A stretch of DNA of 64,000 bases, taken from contig JADZFR010000019.1 in NCBI GenBank assembly GCA_020849795.1, positions 1 to 64,000 of the forward strand, read 5' to 3'. Numbering within the stretch: position 1 is the first letter of the stretch; each line of letters opens with the position of its first letter. The translations under genes and the position numbers were made by a program. The DNA comes from Planctomycetota bacterium. GTDB taxonomy: Bacteria > Planctomycetota > UBA8742 > UBA2392. Shown piece after piece: positions 16,052 through 24,454 of this stretch. The notes below the pieces were generated by a model, which saw only the letters and a list, made by a program, of their open reading frames with translations, was not told the DNA's origin and did no database searches.

Positions 16052-16814
16052 GCTTTCTTTCCATGGTGTGGGCGTCGAGATCAGCGGCAAGCGCCTGCTT
16101 CAGGACGTGTCGTTGCGTGTTGCGGAAGGTGAGTTCGTCGCGTTGCTGGGGCCCAATGGCGCGGGCAAGACCACCTTGATTCGCGCCGCCCTGGGCCTGC
16201 TGCCCGCGTCGGGCGAAGTGCTGGTGAACCGCATGCCGGCTCGGCGGCTTGGCGGGCGCGAACGCGCGGGGATTCTGGCCTGGCTGCCGCAGCAAGCGCT
16301 GGTGACTGAGGCGCTTTCTGTGCTGGACCTCGTGGCCGGCGCACGATTCCGGTTCAGTGAGTCGCGGCGGAACGCTGAATCCGCCGCCCATGACGCGCTA
16401 CGCCAGGCCGGCGCGGAGATGTTCGTCGATCGTATCGTGAGCACGCTCTCGGGGGGAGAGCAACAGCGCGTCGCAGTCGCGGCACTGCTGGCGCAAGAGG
16501 CGCCGCTGCTGCTGCTGGATGAGCCCGCAAACCACCTGGACCCCCCGCACCAGGTATCACTGTATCGGCTTTTTGGAGAACTGTGGCGCGCCGGGCGCGG
16601 TGTGTTGTGTATCTCGCACGACGTCAATCTTCTCAGCCATGTGGGAGACGCGGCCTCGGTTCGTGTGGTCGGGTTGGCCCAGGGGCACGTGCGCTTCGAA
16701 ACGCCGTACACCGATCCTGACCTGCCCGGCAAGTTGGGCGAAATCTTCGGCATCCACTTCGAATCGGTACAGACGGGAAACCGCCGGGTGCTGCTTCCGG
16801 GGGCCGGCGTATGA
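16041..16814 (+). CDS. btuD: Cobalamin ABC transporter ATPase
   Basis: A 257-residue ABC ATPase of the FecE/BtuD class: Walker A GPNGAGKTT (about 37-45), Q-loop region WLPQQ, signature LSGGEQQRV, Walker B LLLLDEPANHLD, H-loop ISHD. It energises import through BtuC. The start is taken as TTG 16041, which overlaps the btuF stop and has AGGAG about 10 nt upstream; longer in-frame starts would place 26 extra residues in an unrelated frame of btuF. Its stop overlaps the start of btuC (ATGA), so the operon is translationally coupled. Confidence 0.92.
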   Translation: MAAELSFHGVGVEISGKRLLQDVSLRVAEGEFVALLGPNGAGKTTLIRAALGLLPASGEVLVNRMPARRLGGRERAGILAWLPQQALVTEALSVLDLVAGARFRFSESRRNAESAAHDALRQAGAEMFVDRIVSTLSGGEQQRVAVAALLAQEAPLLLLDEPANHLDPPHQVSLYRLFGELWRAGRGVLCISHDVNLLSHVGDAASVRVVGLAQGHVRFETPYTDPDLPGKLGEIFGIHFESVQTGNRRVLLPGAGV

Positions 16815-17755
16815 GCCCCCGTGTCCTCTTGATCGTCGCGGCCTGCGTTGCGATGGCAGTCTCGGCCCCCTGGATCGGCGGCGCGCTCGACGGCGAGTCC
16901 GGCGAATTCATCCTGCAAAGCCTGCGCATCCCGCGCGTGATCATGGCCTGCCTGGTCGGGGCCACGCTTTCGCTCGTGGGCGCGTGCTACCAGACGATTT
17001 TCGCCAACCCGCTGGCGGCACCAAGCACAGTAGGCACCACGGCGGGCGCAACGCTGGGCGCGCTGGTCGCCGTGCTGGCGGGGTCAGCGCTCGGCGGCAT
17101 GCCGGGCGGTCTGCCGATTGTGGCAGTCTCGGCATTTCTCGCTGCACTTGGTGTCAGCCTGTTTGTCGCAGCACTTGCCGGCAGCGGGCGCGCTCGCGTG
17201 AACGACGTGCTGCTGGCCGGCGTGGCGATTTCGCTGGCGGCGGGCGCGGTTTCGGCGGGCCTGCAATACTCGGCCGATGAACTGCAACTGTACGCGGCAA
17301 TCCAGTGGTCTTTGGGACACCTGCCGCAGGTAGGCTACCGCGGCGTTCTGATGATCGCGCCCTTTGTGGCAATCACCGGTGTCGTGCTGCTAAGTCAGAC
17401 CCGCGCCCTGCAGTCTCTCGCCGCCGGCGAAGAACGCGCCCACAGCCAGGGCGTCCATGTGGCCCACGTGCGTTCGCTGGTGCTGGGCGTGGGCGCCCTG
17501 GGCGTCGCCGCCTGCGTTGCCTGGTGCGGGCCGATTGCATTTGTCGGGCTGATCGTGCCGCATATCGTCAGGCTCAGCGTCGGCACCAGCCGCCGGATCC
17601 TGCTGCCCATGAGCGCTGTCATGGGGGCCGCCTTTCTGGTGGCCTGCGACACCGTCGCCCGCATCGTCCTGCCCGGCCGCGAGTTGCCGGTTGGCGTGCT
17701 GACAGCCGGGATCGGCGCCCCGTTACTGGTGTGGCTGGTCGCCCGACGCAGATAG
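16811..17755 (+). CDS. btuC: Cobalamin ABC transporter permease
   Basis: A 314-residue FecCD/BtuC-type permease with about nine or ten membrane helices. Family marks are LRIPRVIMACLVGATLSLVGA near the N-terminus, NPLAAPSTVGTTAGATLGAL, and GPIAFVGLIVPHIVRL, the coupling-helix region that meets the ATPase. It shares a 4-nt overlap with btuD. The last gene of the riboswitch-controlled operon unless the following PDZ gene, 61 nt away, is cotranscribed. Confidence 0.93.
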   Translation: MSPRVLLIVAACVAMAVSAPWIGGALDGESGEFILQSLRIPRVIMACLVGATLSLVGACYQTIFANPLAAPSTVGTTAGATLGALVAVLAGSALGGMPGGLPIVAVSAFLAALGVSLFVAALAGSGRARVNDVLLAGVAISLAAGAVSAGLQYSADELQLYAAIQWSLGHLPQVGYRGVLMIAPFVAITGVVLLSQTRALQSLAAGEERAHSQGVHVAHVRSLVLGVGALGVAACVAWCGPIAFVGLIVPHIVRLSVGTSRRILLPMSAVMGAAFLVACDTVARIVLPGRELPVGVLTAGIGAPLLVWLVARRR

Positions 17756-17816
17756 CCGGCGCTCGCGCCAAAAAGCTGCTTTTTTCCAGCCGATTGCCCT
17801 GCCGGGCGTTCCAACT

Positions 17817-18854
17817 ATGATTTCCGCCACGGAGGTTCGCTTGGCATTCATCGACGAGAACGACCTCAGCCCCAAGGCTGAGCAGCGGGTGATTGTCCAG
17901 CAGGCGCCGCGCAGCAAACTGGTGCCGATCCTGCTGATAAGCCTGAATGTTGGCGTAGTAGCCCTGCTGTTCGTGTTTGCTGCACCCAAGCTGGGGCTGC
18001 ACTGGGGCGCCGACGAACCTGACCCTGTGTCCGAGGCAGCACAGCTCGACCCCGCCCTGTTGGTCACCCCGACCGGCCGGCGGCTGGATGTGAAAGACTT
18101 CGGCGGCTACCTGTTTGAGGTCACGCGCATTACGTTCAGCAACGATCCCGCCATGCGCAGCGTCACGATCACGGTGCCGGGCAATCCACCGCGCCAGGGC
18201 GTGTTTCGCGTTCGCGACAGCTTTGCCGGCGGCTTGATACGCGTGATCGAGATCAATGCTTCTTCCGTGGTGCTTGAGCACGGCGGCGACCAGCGCACAT
18301 TCATGATTGAGGGCGGAGACCCCGCCGATGTATGGGAACGTCAGCCGTCGGGCGTTCAGTTCATTCCGGCACGCAATTCCGGCGCTTTCCCGGACGCGCC
18401 GGCAGGCAAGCCCCAGCCGCCGAAAGATCCGGTCGTCTTGCCCGAAACGCCAGCCGACGATACGGCCGAAGCTGGTCGCGTGCCCGAGGGCCTGACGCTT
18501 GAGGAACTGCCCGACGAGCGGTACTACGCGCTTCCGCAGAAAGAGTTCCAGATCCTGGTGCGCACCCTGCCCGACATCATGGAAAACGACTTTGTGTTCG
18601 GCAAAGCCATCGACCCCGAAACGCGCCTAGCCTATGCGGCCCGTGTCATGAACTTGCGTTCTGACAGCGTATTCCACACCCACGGCATGCGCGCCGGCGA
18701 CGACATCGTCTCAATCAACGACCTGGACGTGCGCCAGCCCGGCGACATCAACACCGCGGCGAGACAGGTTGGCAGCGCCCTTGAGCTGAAAATCGTGATC
18801 TGGCGCGGCGACGAAACGATTGCGTTCATCTTCCATGCCGGCCCGCAGGACTAG
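17817..18854 (+). CDS. GspC-like inner-membrane PDZ protein
   Basis: A 345-residue protein laid out like type II secretion GspC: a cytoplasmic N-terminus (1-35), one membrane helix (about 37-56), an HR-like beta domain (about 85-170: VTRITFSNDPAMRSVTI), a Pro-rich linker (185-220) and a C-terminal PDZ domain (about 260-340: HGMRAGDDIVSINDLDV). GspC couples the inner-membrane platform to the secretin. No other gsp gene lies nearby, so it might serve another envelope complex. The terminator downstream closes the unit. Confidence 0.65.
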   Translation: MISATEVRLAFIDENDLSPKAEQRVIVQQAPRSKLVPILLISLNVGVVALLFVFAAPKLGLHWGADEPDPVSEAAQLDPALLVTPTGRRLDVKDFGGYLFEVTRITFSNDPAMRSVTITVPGNPPRQGVFRVRDSFAGGLIRVIEINASSVVLEHGGDQRTFMIEGGDPADVWERQPSGVQFIPARNSGAFPDAPAGKPQPPKDPVVLPETPADDTAEAGRVPEGLTLEELPDERYYALPQKEFQILVRTLPDIMENDFVFGKAIDPETRLAYAARVMNLRSDSVFHTHGMRAGDDIVSINDLDVRQPGDINTAARQVGSALELKIVIWRGDETIAFIFHAGPQD

Positions 18855-18884
18855 CATCTGGCGCTTGCCACCCCGACATTCCAG

Positions 18885-18914
18885 AATGACCAGCCTTGGG
18901 GGCTGGTCATTTTC
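18885..18914 (+). terminator. Intrinsic terminator after the GspC-like gene
   Basis: The stem AATGACCAGCC pairs with GGCTGGTCATT around a 5-nt loop, followed by TTT. It ends the btuFDC / GspC-like transcription unit before the Ig-like gene at 18959. Confidence 0.85.
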
Positions 18915-18958
18915 ACTATCTGCCGCGCCGTTAGGCGCCGACCAGCCGTTGGGGAACC

Positions 18959-20680
18959 ATGAAGTACTTCCTTTGCCTGTTCATGCTGGTGTCTGCCGCG
19001 GCAAACGCCCAGACTGTGGAACTCTTTGGTTTCGGCCAGCCCGCCACCGGCTCGGTAGCGCCAGGCAGCGTGGACAACGAAGTGCTGCAGTTCCGGCTTT
19101 ACCGTAACACGGGCTCGCCTGCGACCAACTGCACCGAAGTCAGGATTTCGCTGCTCGGCACAGCCACCACCACCGACTGGGCGGCGATCAAGCTGTACCG
19201 CGATGCCGACAGCAGCGGCACCATCAACGCGGGCGACACTCAGCTGGCCACGACGGCGGTGACTGTGGCAGGAAAGGCCGTGCTGGCTGGCCTGACGGAA
19301 GCGGTCCAGGAGGGCTTCGGGGCCGGCCGCGACTATCTGGTTAGCGTGGACGTGGACACTTCGCCGCCGGCCACACTGAACAACACCTTTCAGTTCCGGT
19401 TGCTGCCCGCCGACGTGATCGTCAGCGCAGGCACGGTTTCCGGCCCCGGTACGGGCATCACCAGCAACATCCACACCATCAAGGTTGACTCAGGCGCCGA
19501 GATGGATGTCTTCTATCAGGGGCTCGCCCTGTTCAGCGGCATCACCGGCTCAACCGACATCGGCGTGCTGCCACTGACCGGGCGCACCTTCACGCTGACG
19601 GTGGAAAACAACGGCATCAACCCGCTGCTGCTCTCGGGCACCCCGGTCGTTGCATTCAGCAACCTCAACAACTGCACAGCCGCCCTCACCAACTCGCCTT
19701 CGACGAACATCGGCGCAGGCTTGAACACCACGATCTCGATCAACGTTGACCCGGGAACAGCCACCGGGTTCAGCTTCCGGATTGACATTGCCAACAACGA
19801 CTTCAATGAAGACCCGTACATCCTTCTGTTTCACGGAACGGCGGCGGCGCTGCCATACATGCGCCTGGAACTCACGGGAACGTGGCTGCCGGATGGCAGC
19901 AGCACGCCGATCGGATCCCAGACAGCTGGTGTGGGCTTCACACGCACGTACTCGATCATCAATGACGGCAATGCTGCCCTGGACCTGACAAACACCCCCA
20001 CCGTCACATTTCCGTTGCAGCAGAATTGCTCGTGCGCCCTGACCACACCGCCCGCCGCTAGCATCGCCGCGCTTGGCGGCAGCACTACGTTCGTGGTCAC
20101 GATCACCCCGACCGGCAGCGGCAACTGGGCATTCCAGTTGTATGTCGAAAATAACGATGTGCCGCGCAACCCTTACACCGCAAGCTTTACCGGCAGCTCG
20201 CCAGCGGTAACTGCCACCGAATTGCGCATGTTTACACAGCCGGCCGCTTCGGTGGCGGGCGTGGTTCTGGCCGCCAGCCCGGTAGTGGGTGTGGCCAACG
20301 CGGTGGGCGCGGTGGACAGTTCGAACAACAGCGCGCAAATCACGGTCACGATCACCACGGGCACCGGCGCTTCCGGTGCAATCCTGACCGGCACGTTGAC
20401 CCGCACTGTGCTCAATGGCTATGCGACGTTCTCTGACCTTGTGATCGATACCGCGGGCACGGGCTACACGCTTACGTTCACGCACTCCAACGGCTCGTTT
20501 GGCACGGTAGTCAGCAGCACGTTTGACGTCACCAGCCCGCCCCCCGCGCCCAAGAAGAAGGAAAAGAAAGTAGAAGAAAGCGGCTGCAGCACCGCAGACG
20601 GCCCCATTCCGAATTGGGTGCTGGCGCTCTTTGTCTGCGCAACCTCAATCGTGCTGTATCGACAGCGTCGCGCTCATTGA
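18959..20680 (+). CDS. Secreted choice-of-anchor/Ig-like protein with C-terminal Cys-Ser/TM/Arg tag
   Basis: A 573-residue exported protein. Signal peptide 1-17 (FLCLFMLVSAAANA). Residues about 20-170 are a beta domain, followed by two Hydin/SPD-2-like choice-of-anchor-D modules (about 175-290 and 295-405; both contain FTLTVENNG / YSIINDGNAALDL and end with ...NDFNEDPY / NNDVPRNPY) and an Ig-like domain (415-520). A Lys/Glu linker precedes GCS at 542-544, a membrane helix and QRRAH. It is probably held in the envelope until processed at the tag. Its ligand is unknown. Confidence 0.85.
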   Translation: MKYFLCLFMLVSAAANAQTVELFGFGQPATGSVAPGSVDNEVLQFRLYRNTGSPATNCTEVRISLLGTATTTDWAAIKLYRDADSSGTINAGDTQLATTAVTVAGKAVLAGLTEAVQEGFGAGRDYLVSVDVDTSPPATLNNTFQFRLLPADVIVSAGTVSGPGTGITSNIHTIKVDSGAEMDVFYQGLALFSGITGSTDIGVLPLTGRTFTLTVENNGINPLLLSGTPVVAFSNLNNCTAALTNSPSTNIGAGLNTTISINVDPGTATGFSFRIDIANNDFNEDPYILLFHGTAAALPYMRLELTGTWLPDGSSTPIGSQTAGVGFTRTYSIINDGNAALDLTNTPTVTFPLQQNCSCALTTPPAASIAALGGSTTFVVTITPTGSGNWAFQLYVENNDVPRNPYTASFTGSSPAVTATELRMFTQPAASVAGVVLAASPVVGVANAVGAVDSSNNSAQITVTITTGTGASGAILTGTLTRTVLNGYATFSDLVIDTAGTGYTLTFTHSNGSFGTVVSSTFDVTSPPPAPKKKEKKVEESGCSTADGPIPNWVLALFVCATSIVLYRQRRAH

Positions 20681-20746
20681 AGGGTATCACGACGGCGCAA
20701 GTCCTTGTTTAGCTACCAACGCGCGCAATCCGCCGGCCAGAGAGCG

Positions 20747-21145
20747 ATGCCAAACGAAGACAGACTCGACGACCATACAATAGAAGAGACGCCCGCAGGC
20801 GATGCAGCCGACGCGCCCACGCCGCCCCAGGGAACACCTTCTGCGAGGATGCGGCGCGCTACCAGCGCCGTCACTCGCCCGATTGACGAACCCAAACCAA
20901 AACCGTCTCGTCCTGTGTACAAGGCACAGAATCGTTGGACGGGCGCCGTCCTGGTTGCGGCATTCTGCCTGGTGTTCACCGTCGCGCTGACACTGTTTAT
21001 GGTTTTCTCGGGCGACCCCGCAGCGGTGAACGCTCCTGGCGTTGACCCCGGCACCGAAAACGAACCACATCGTGGCAATCAAGAGTCCGGCCAGCCACGC
21101 GGCAACCAGTCCCATCGCTCTGCGGCCGACGGCAACTCGGAATAG
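20747..21145 (+). CDS. Small single-pass membrane protein
   Basis: A 132-residue protein: an acidic then basic hydrophilic N-terminus (DRLDDHTIEETPAGDAADAP), one membrane helix (about 64-88: GAVLVAAFCLVFTVALTLFMVF) and a Gly/Asn/Ser-rich polar tail. No family recognised. ATG 20747 follows a GAGAG box and is preferred to the longer start at 20705. The opposite strand also has an open frame here (20687-21172), with a poorer composition. Confidence 0.55.
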   Translation: MPNEDRLDDHTIEETPAGDAADAPTPPQGTPSARMRRATSAVTRPIDEPKPKPSRPVYKAQNRWTGAVLVAAFCLVFTVALTLFMVFSGDPAAVNAPGVDPGTENEPHRGNQESGQPRGNQSHRSAADGNSE

Positions 21146-21197
21146 CGGACAAAACCCGCAGTCTCCCGCCACGGGGGTGCCGTGCTAAAACACATGC

Positions 21198-21962
21198 ATG
21201 ACAGACGCCTGGAACCCTGCACTCTATGAGCGCTTCAAGCACGAACGCGCGCAGCCGGCGCGTGACCTGATCGGGCTGGTGCAACCGCGACCGGGCATGC
21301 GCGTGGTTGACCTTGGCTGCGGAACGGGCGAAATCACGGCAGAACTGCATGCGCACCTCGGCGCCGCAAGCACGATCGGTCTTGACCGGTCAACTGCAAT
21401 GCTGGCGCAGGCCCGCCCGCGCGAAGTGCCGGGGCTGAACTTTGTCGAAGGCGACATCTCACGGTTCGTGCCGGAGTCAGGCGTGGACCTGGTTTACTCA
21501 AACGCAGCGCTGCAATGGGTTGAGGATCACCCGGCGCAGCTTGCCCGCGTGCGGCAGTGGCTTGCGCCCGGCGGTCAAGTCGCAATCCAGGTGCCTTGTG
21601 CCGACGACCACCCAACCCATACGGTAGTCCATGAACTTGCCGAACGTTACGGCACGGGCTGCCTGTACCATGGGGCAAGTCGAGTCAAGACGCCAGCGGA
21701 GTATGCGGCTCTGCTGTTTGACCTCGGGTTCAGGCAGCAGCAGGTGTTCACGCGCGTGTATGGCCATCTGCTCCCGGACCTGGACGCGCTGGTGACATTC
21801 TTTTCGAGCACGTTGCTCAACCCTTACAAGGCAGCGTTGGGCGACGAGCGGTTTATTGCCTTCCGGCAAGACTATCGGGATGCGCTGGCAAAGCACCTGG
21901 GCGAGCCAAAACCGCTGTTCTTTCCCATGGCGCGCACCTTGATGTGGGGCCGACTGCCATAA
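21198..21962 (+). CDS. tam: Trans-aconitate 2-methyltransferase-like SAM methyltransferase
   Basis: A 254-residue class I SAM-dependent methyltransferase. The opening WNPALYERFKHERAQPARDL and the SAM motif I VVDLGCGTGEIT (about 36-47), then LDRSTAMLAQAR and VYSNAALQWVEDH, match the Tam family, which methylates trans-aconitate and so removes an inhibitor of aconitase. The length is normal for Tam. It stands alone, 59 nt upstream of the acyl-CoA synthetase gene. A related substrate cannot be excluded. Confidence 0.82.
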   Translation: MTDAWNPALYERFKHERAQPARDLIGLVQPRPGMRVVDLGCGTGEITAELHAHLGAASTIGLDRSTAMLAQARPREVPGLNFVEGDISRFVPESGVDLVYSNAALQWVEDHPAQLARVRQWLAPGGQVAIQVPCADDHPTHTVVHELAERYGTGCLYHGASRVKTPAEYAALLFDLGFRQQQVFTRVYGHLLPDLDALVTFFSSTLLNPYKAALGDERFIAFRQDYRDALAKHLGEPKPLFFPMARTLMWGRLP

Positions 21963-22020
21963 CCGCCGCACAAGCGTTCCATCCAACCGCGACCTTGGCA
22001 CAATGCGGCCGGAGAATGCC

Positions 22021-24024
22021 ATGAGCGAGTTTGTCTGGACGCCATCGCCCGAGGTTATCGAGAACGCAAACATCACGCGGCTGATGCGCCGCCTTGGCAT
22101 TGAGATTGACCCGCGCCGCCCTGAGCAAGTTGCACGCCACGCCCGAGACTTCGTCAGGCGCACGCAGGACGCGCCCGCAGGCTTCTGGGACGCCGCCCTG
22201 CGCGACATGGACGTCGCCTGGTTCAAGCCCTACGACCGAACGCTGGACACATCCAGGGGTAACGCGTGGGCCGACTGGTTCATCGGCGGCGAGACCAACA
22301 TTGCGCTCAATTGCGTGGATCGGCACGCCAAGGGCCCCAAGGCCTCACAGCCGGCACTGATCGCCGAAACCGAAGACGGCCTGGTCGGGCAATTCACGTT
22401 CGCTGAACTGGCAACCGAGGTAGGCAAGGTCGCAAACGCGCTGAAGGCGTGCGGGGTTGGCAGGGGCGACACCGTGGCCTGCTACATGCCGATGGTGGCC
22501 GAAGTGGTGTTTGCCATGCTGGCGACCCAGAAAATCGGTGCGATCTTCATCCCCGTGTTCAGCGGCTACGCGCCGCCGGCGCTGCGCGAGCGGCTGGAAG
22601 ACGCCGAGGTCAAGGTACTCTTCACAGCCGACGGTTCGCTGCGCCGCGGCCTGCCGTTCAGCATCAAAGAGCAGGCCGACAAAGCCTTGGCGGGCCTGGA
22701 CTGTGTTAAACACGTCATCGTGCTGCGCAGGCTGGGCGGCGACGTGGGCCCGCCAGAAAAGGCCCGCGACTTCGCCTGCCCGATGACCGCGGGACGCGAC
22801 CTTTTCTGGCGCGACGTCGTTTGCACCCAAAGCCCGGAGTGCGAAACGCTGCCGCTGCCAAGCCTGACGCCCGCGTTGATGCTGTACACCAGCGGCACCA
22901 CCGGCAAACCCAAGGGCACGGTGCACACCCACGCCGGCTGCATGGCGCAGATGGGCAAGGAACTGCTCTACAACTTCGATGTAAAGGATGGCGACCGTTT
23001 CTGGTGGTTCAGCGACATCGGCTGGATGATGGGCCCGTGGGAGATCATCGGCTGCTTCATGCACGGCATAACGCTGGTGATCTTCGAGGGCGCGCCGAAT
23101 TACCCTGAGCCTGACCGCTTGTGGGCCAGCGTGGAGAGGCACCAGGCCACGCACCTGGGGATATCTCCTACTGCGATTCGCATGCTGATGCGCGCGGGCG
23201 ATGAGTGGGTGGACAAACACGCCATGAGCAGCCTGCGGGTATTGGGCAGCACCGGAGAGCCCTGGGACCCGGAAAGCTACCTTTGGTACTTTGACAAGGT
23301 CGGCAAAGGCAAACTTCCCATCATCAACATCAGCGGCGGCACGGATATCGTGGGCTGCTTCATGGCGCCACTGCCGATCATGCCGCTGAAGGCCTGCACG
23401 CTGCAAAGCCCTGGCCTGGGCATGGACATCGACGTGTTCAACGAGGCCGGCAAGTCCGTAGTCGACGAGGTCGGCTACCTGGTGTGCAAAAAGCCCGCAC
23501 CCAGCATGACGCGCGGCTTATGGAAGAACGAAGAGAAGTACCTCGAGACCTACTGGAGCAAATTCCCCGAGACCTGGAACCACGGCGACTGGGCCAAAGT
23601 GGACAAAGACGGCGACTGGTTCTTGTACGGGCGCGCGGACGACACCATGAAGATCGCGGGCCGCCGCGTAGGCCCCGGCGAAATCGAAAGCGCGCTGATC
23701 GACCACGACGCGGTAAGCGAAGCCGCGGCCATCGGCGTTCCTGACGAGTTGAAGGGCACCGAGGTCGTCTGCTTCGTGGTGCTGCACAAACAGTTCAAAC
23801 CAACCGAAGAATTGAGGAAAGAACTGGTGCAGGCAGTGGTCAACACGCTGGGAAAGGTAGACCGCCCCAAAGCCGTGCTGTTCGTGGAGGACCTGCCCAA
23901 GACCAGAAGCGCCAAGATCCTGCGCCGCCTGATTCAAAAGAAGTATTTAGGGCATACCAACCTGGGCGACCTGAGCAGCGTAGCCAACCCCGAGGCGCTG
24001 GAAGCCATCACGAAAGCAACATAA
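22021..24024 (+). CDS. AMP-forming acyl-CoA synthetase (acetyl/propionyl-CoA synthetase-like)
   Basis: A 667-residue ANL-superfamily ligase that activates a carboxylic acid to its acyl-CoA using ATP. The N-terminal cap (about 60-110: WFKPYDRTLD, GGETNIALNCVDRH) is of the acetyl-CoA synthetase type. Core motifs are TSGTTGKPKGT (about 289-299), GSTGEPWDP, the A8 region YGRADDTMKIAGRRVGPGEIE, and the C-terminal catalytic Lys in KTRSAKILRR (about 632), the usual acetylation site. Acetate, propionate, acetoacetate or a similar short acid is the likely substrate. ATG 22021 is preferred to 22003 because it begins the conserved cap. Confidence 0.88.
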   Translation: MSEFVWTPSPEVIENANITRLMRRLGIEIDPRRPEQVARHARDFVRRTQDAPAGFWDAALRDMDVAWFKPYDRTLDTSRGNAWADWFIGGETNIALNCVDRHAKGPKASQPALIAETEDGLVGQFTFAELATEVGKVANALKACGVGRGDTVACYMPMVAEVVFAMLATQKIGAIFIPVFSGYAPPALRERLEDAEVKVLFTADGSLRRGLPFSIKEQADKALAGLDCVKHVIVLRRLGGDVGPPEKARDFACPMTAGRDLFWRDVVCTQSPECETLPLPSLTPALMLYTSGTTGKPKGTVHTHAGCMAQMGKELLYNFDVKDGDRFWWFSDIGWMMGPWEIIGCFMHGITLVIFEGAPNYPEPDRLWASVERHQATHLGISPTAIRMLMRAGDEWVDKHAMSSLRVLGSTGEPWDPESYLWYFDKVGKGKLPIINISGGTDIVGCFMAPLPIMPLKACTLQSPGLGMDIDVFNEAGKSVVDEVGYLVCKKPAPSMTRGLWKNEEKYLETYWSKFPETWNHGDWAKVDKDGDWFLYGRADDTMKIAGRRVGPGEIESALIDHDAVSEAAAIGVPDELKGTEVVCFVVLHKQFKPTEELRKELVQAVVNTLGKVDRPKAVLFVEDLPKTRSAKILRRLIQKKYLGHTNLGDLSSVANPEALEAITKAT

Positions 24025-24140
24025 GCGAGAACAGGAGCCCGGCCCGCGCGCCAAAGGCTCGGCGAACGCAAGAGCGCCAGCGACGGGTTGACGCACGAGG
24101 CAGCAAGCGCTTGCCTATCGGAAGAACAAGGGAACGGCCT

Positions 24141-24320
24141 ATGAAAAACGTTGAGTTGAAAGTGGAAGGCGACAAGCTGACGATTACCGTGGACCTGACC
24201 AAAGAGTTCGGGCCATCCTCAAGCGGCAAGACGATCATCATTGCCAGCAGCGAGGGCAACCAGACCATCGACTACAAAGATGGCTACAAGATCGGCTTGA
24301 ACGTTTACCGCAAACCCTGA
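24141..24320 (+). CDS. Small conserved hypothetical protein
   Basis: A 59-residue, probably single-domain beta protein: MKNVELKVEGDKLTITVDL, then GPSSSGKTIIIASSEGN and a final KIGLNVYRK. I recognise the pattern as that of a small conserved hypothetical family found in diverse bacteria, without a known function. ATG 24141 is chosen because the 10 residues before it do not fit that pattern. It lies alone between the synthetase and the SH3-protein gene. Confidence 0.7.
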   Translation: MKNVELKVEGDKLTITVDLTKEFGPSSSGKTIIIASSEGNQTIDYKDGYKIGLNVYRKP

Positions 24321-24454
24321 TTCTGGCGCGCCGCCGCCCCGTCGAGCCCCCGCCGGCCGACGTGAATCCCACATTTGCTGAAGACCGCTGCGGCCTGCGT
24401 CCGATATGCGCGATGGCGTGCGTTCCGCCCGCCTTTCCGTGTTCGGAGGATGTT

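Noticed and set aside
20687..21172. 161-codon minus-strand frame over the small membrane protein
   Set aside because: No ribosome-binding site or domain; the plus-strand frame has a hydrophilic-TM-hydrophilic layout.
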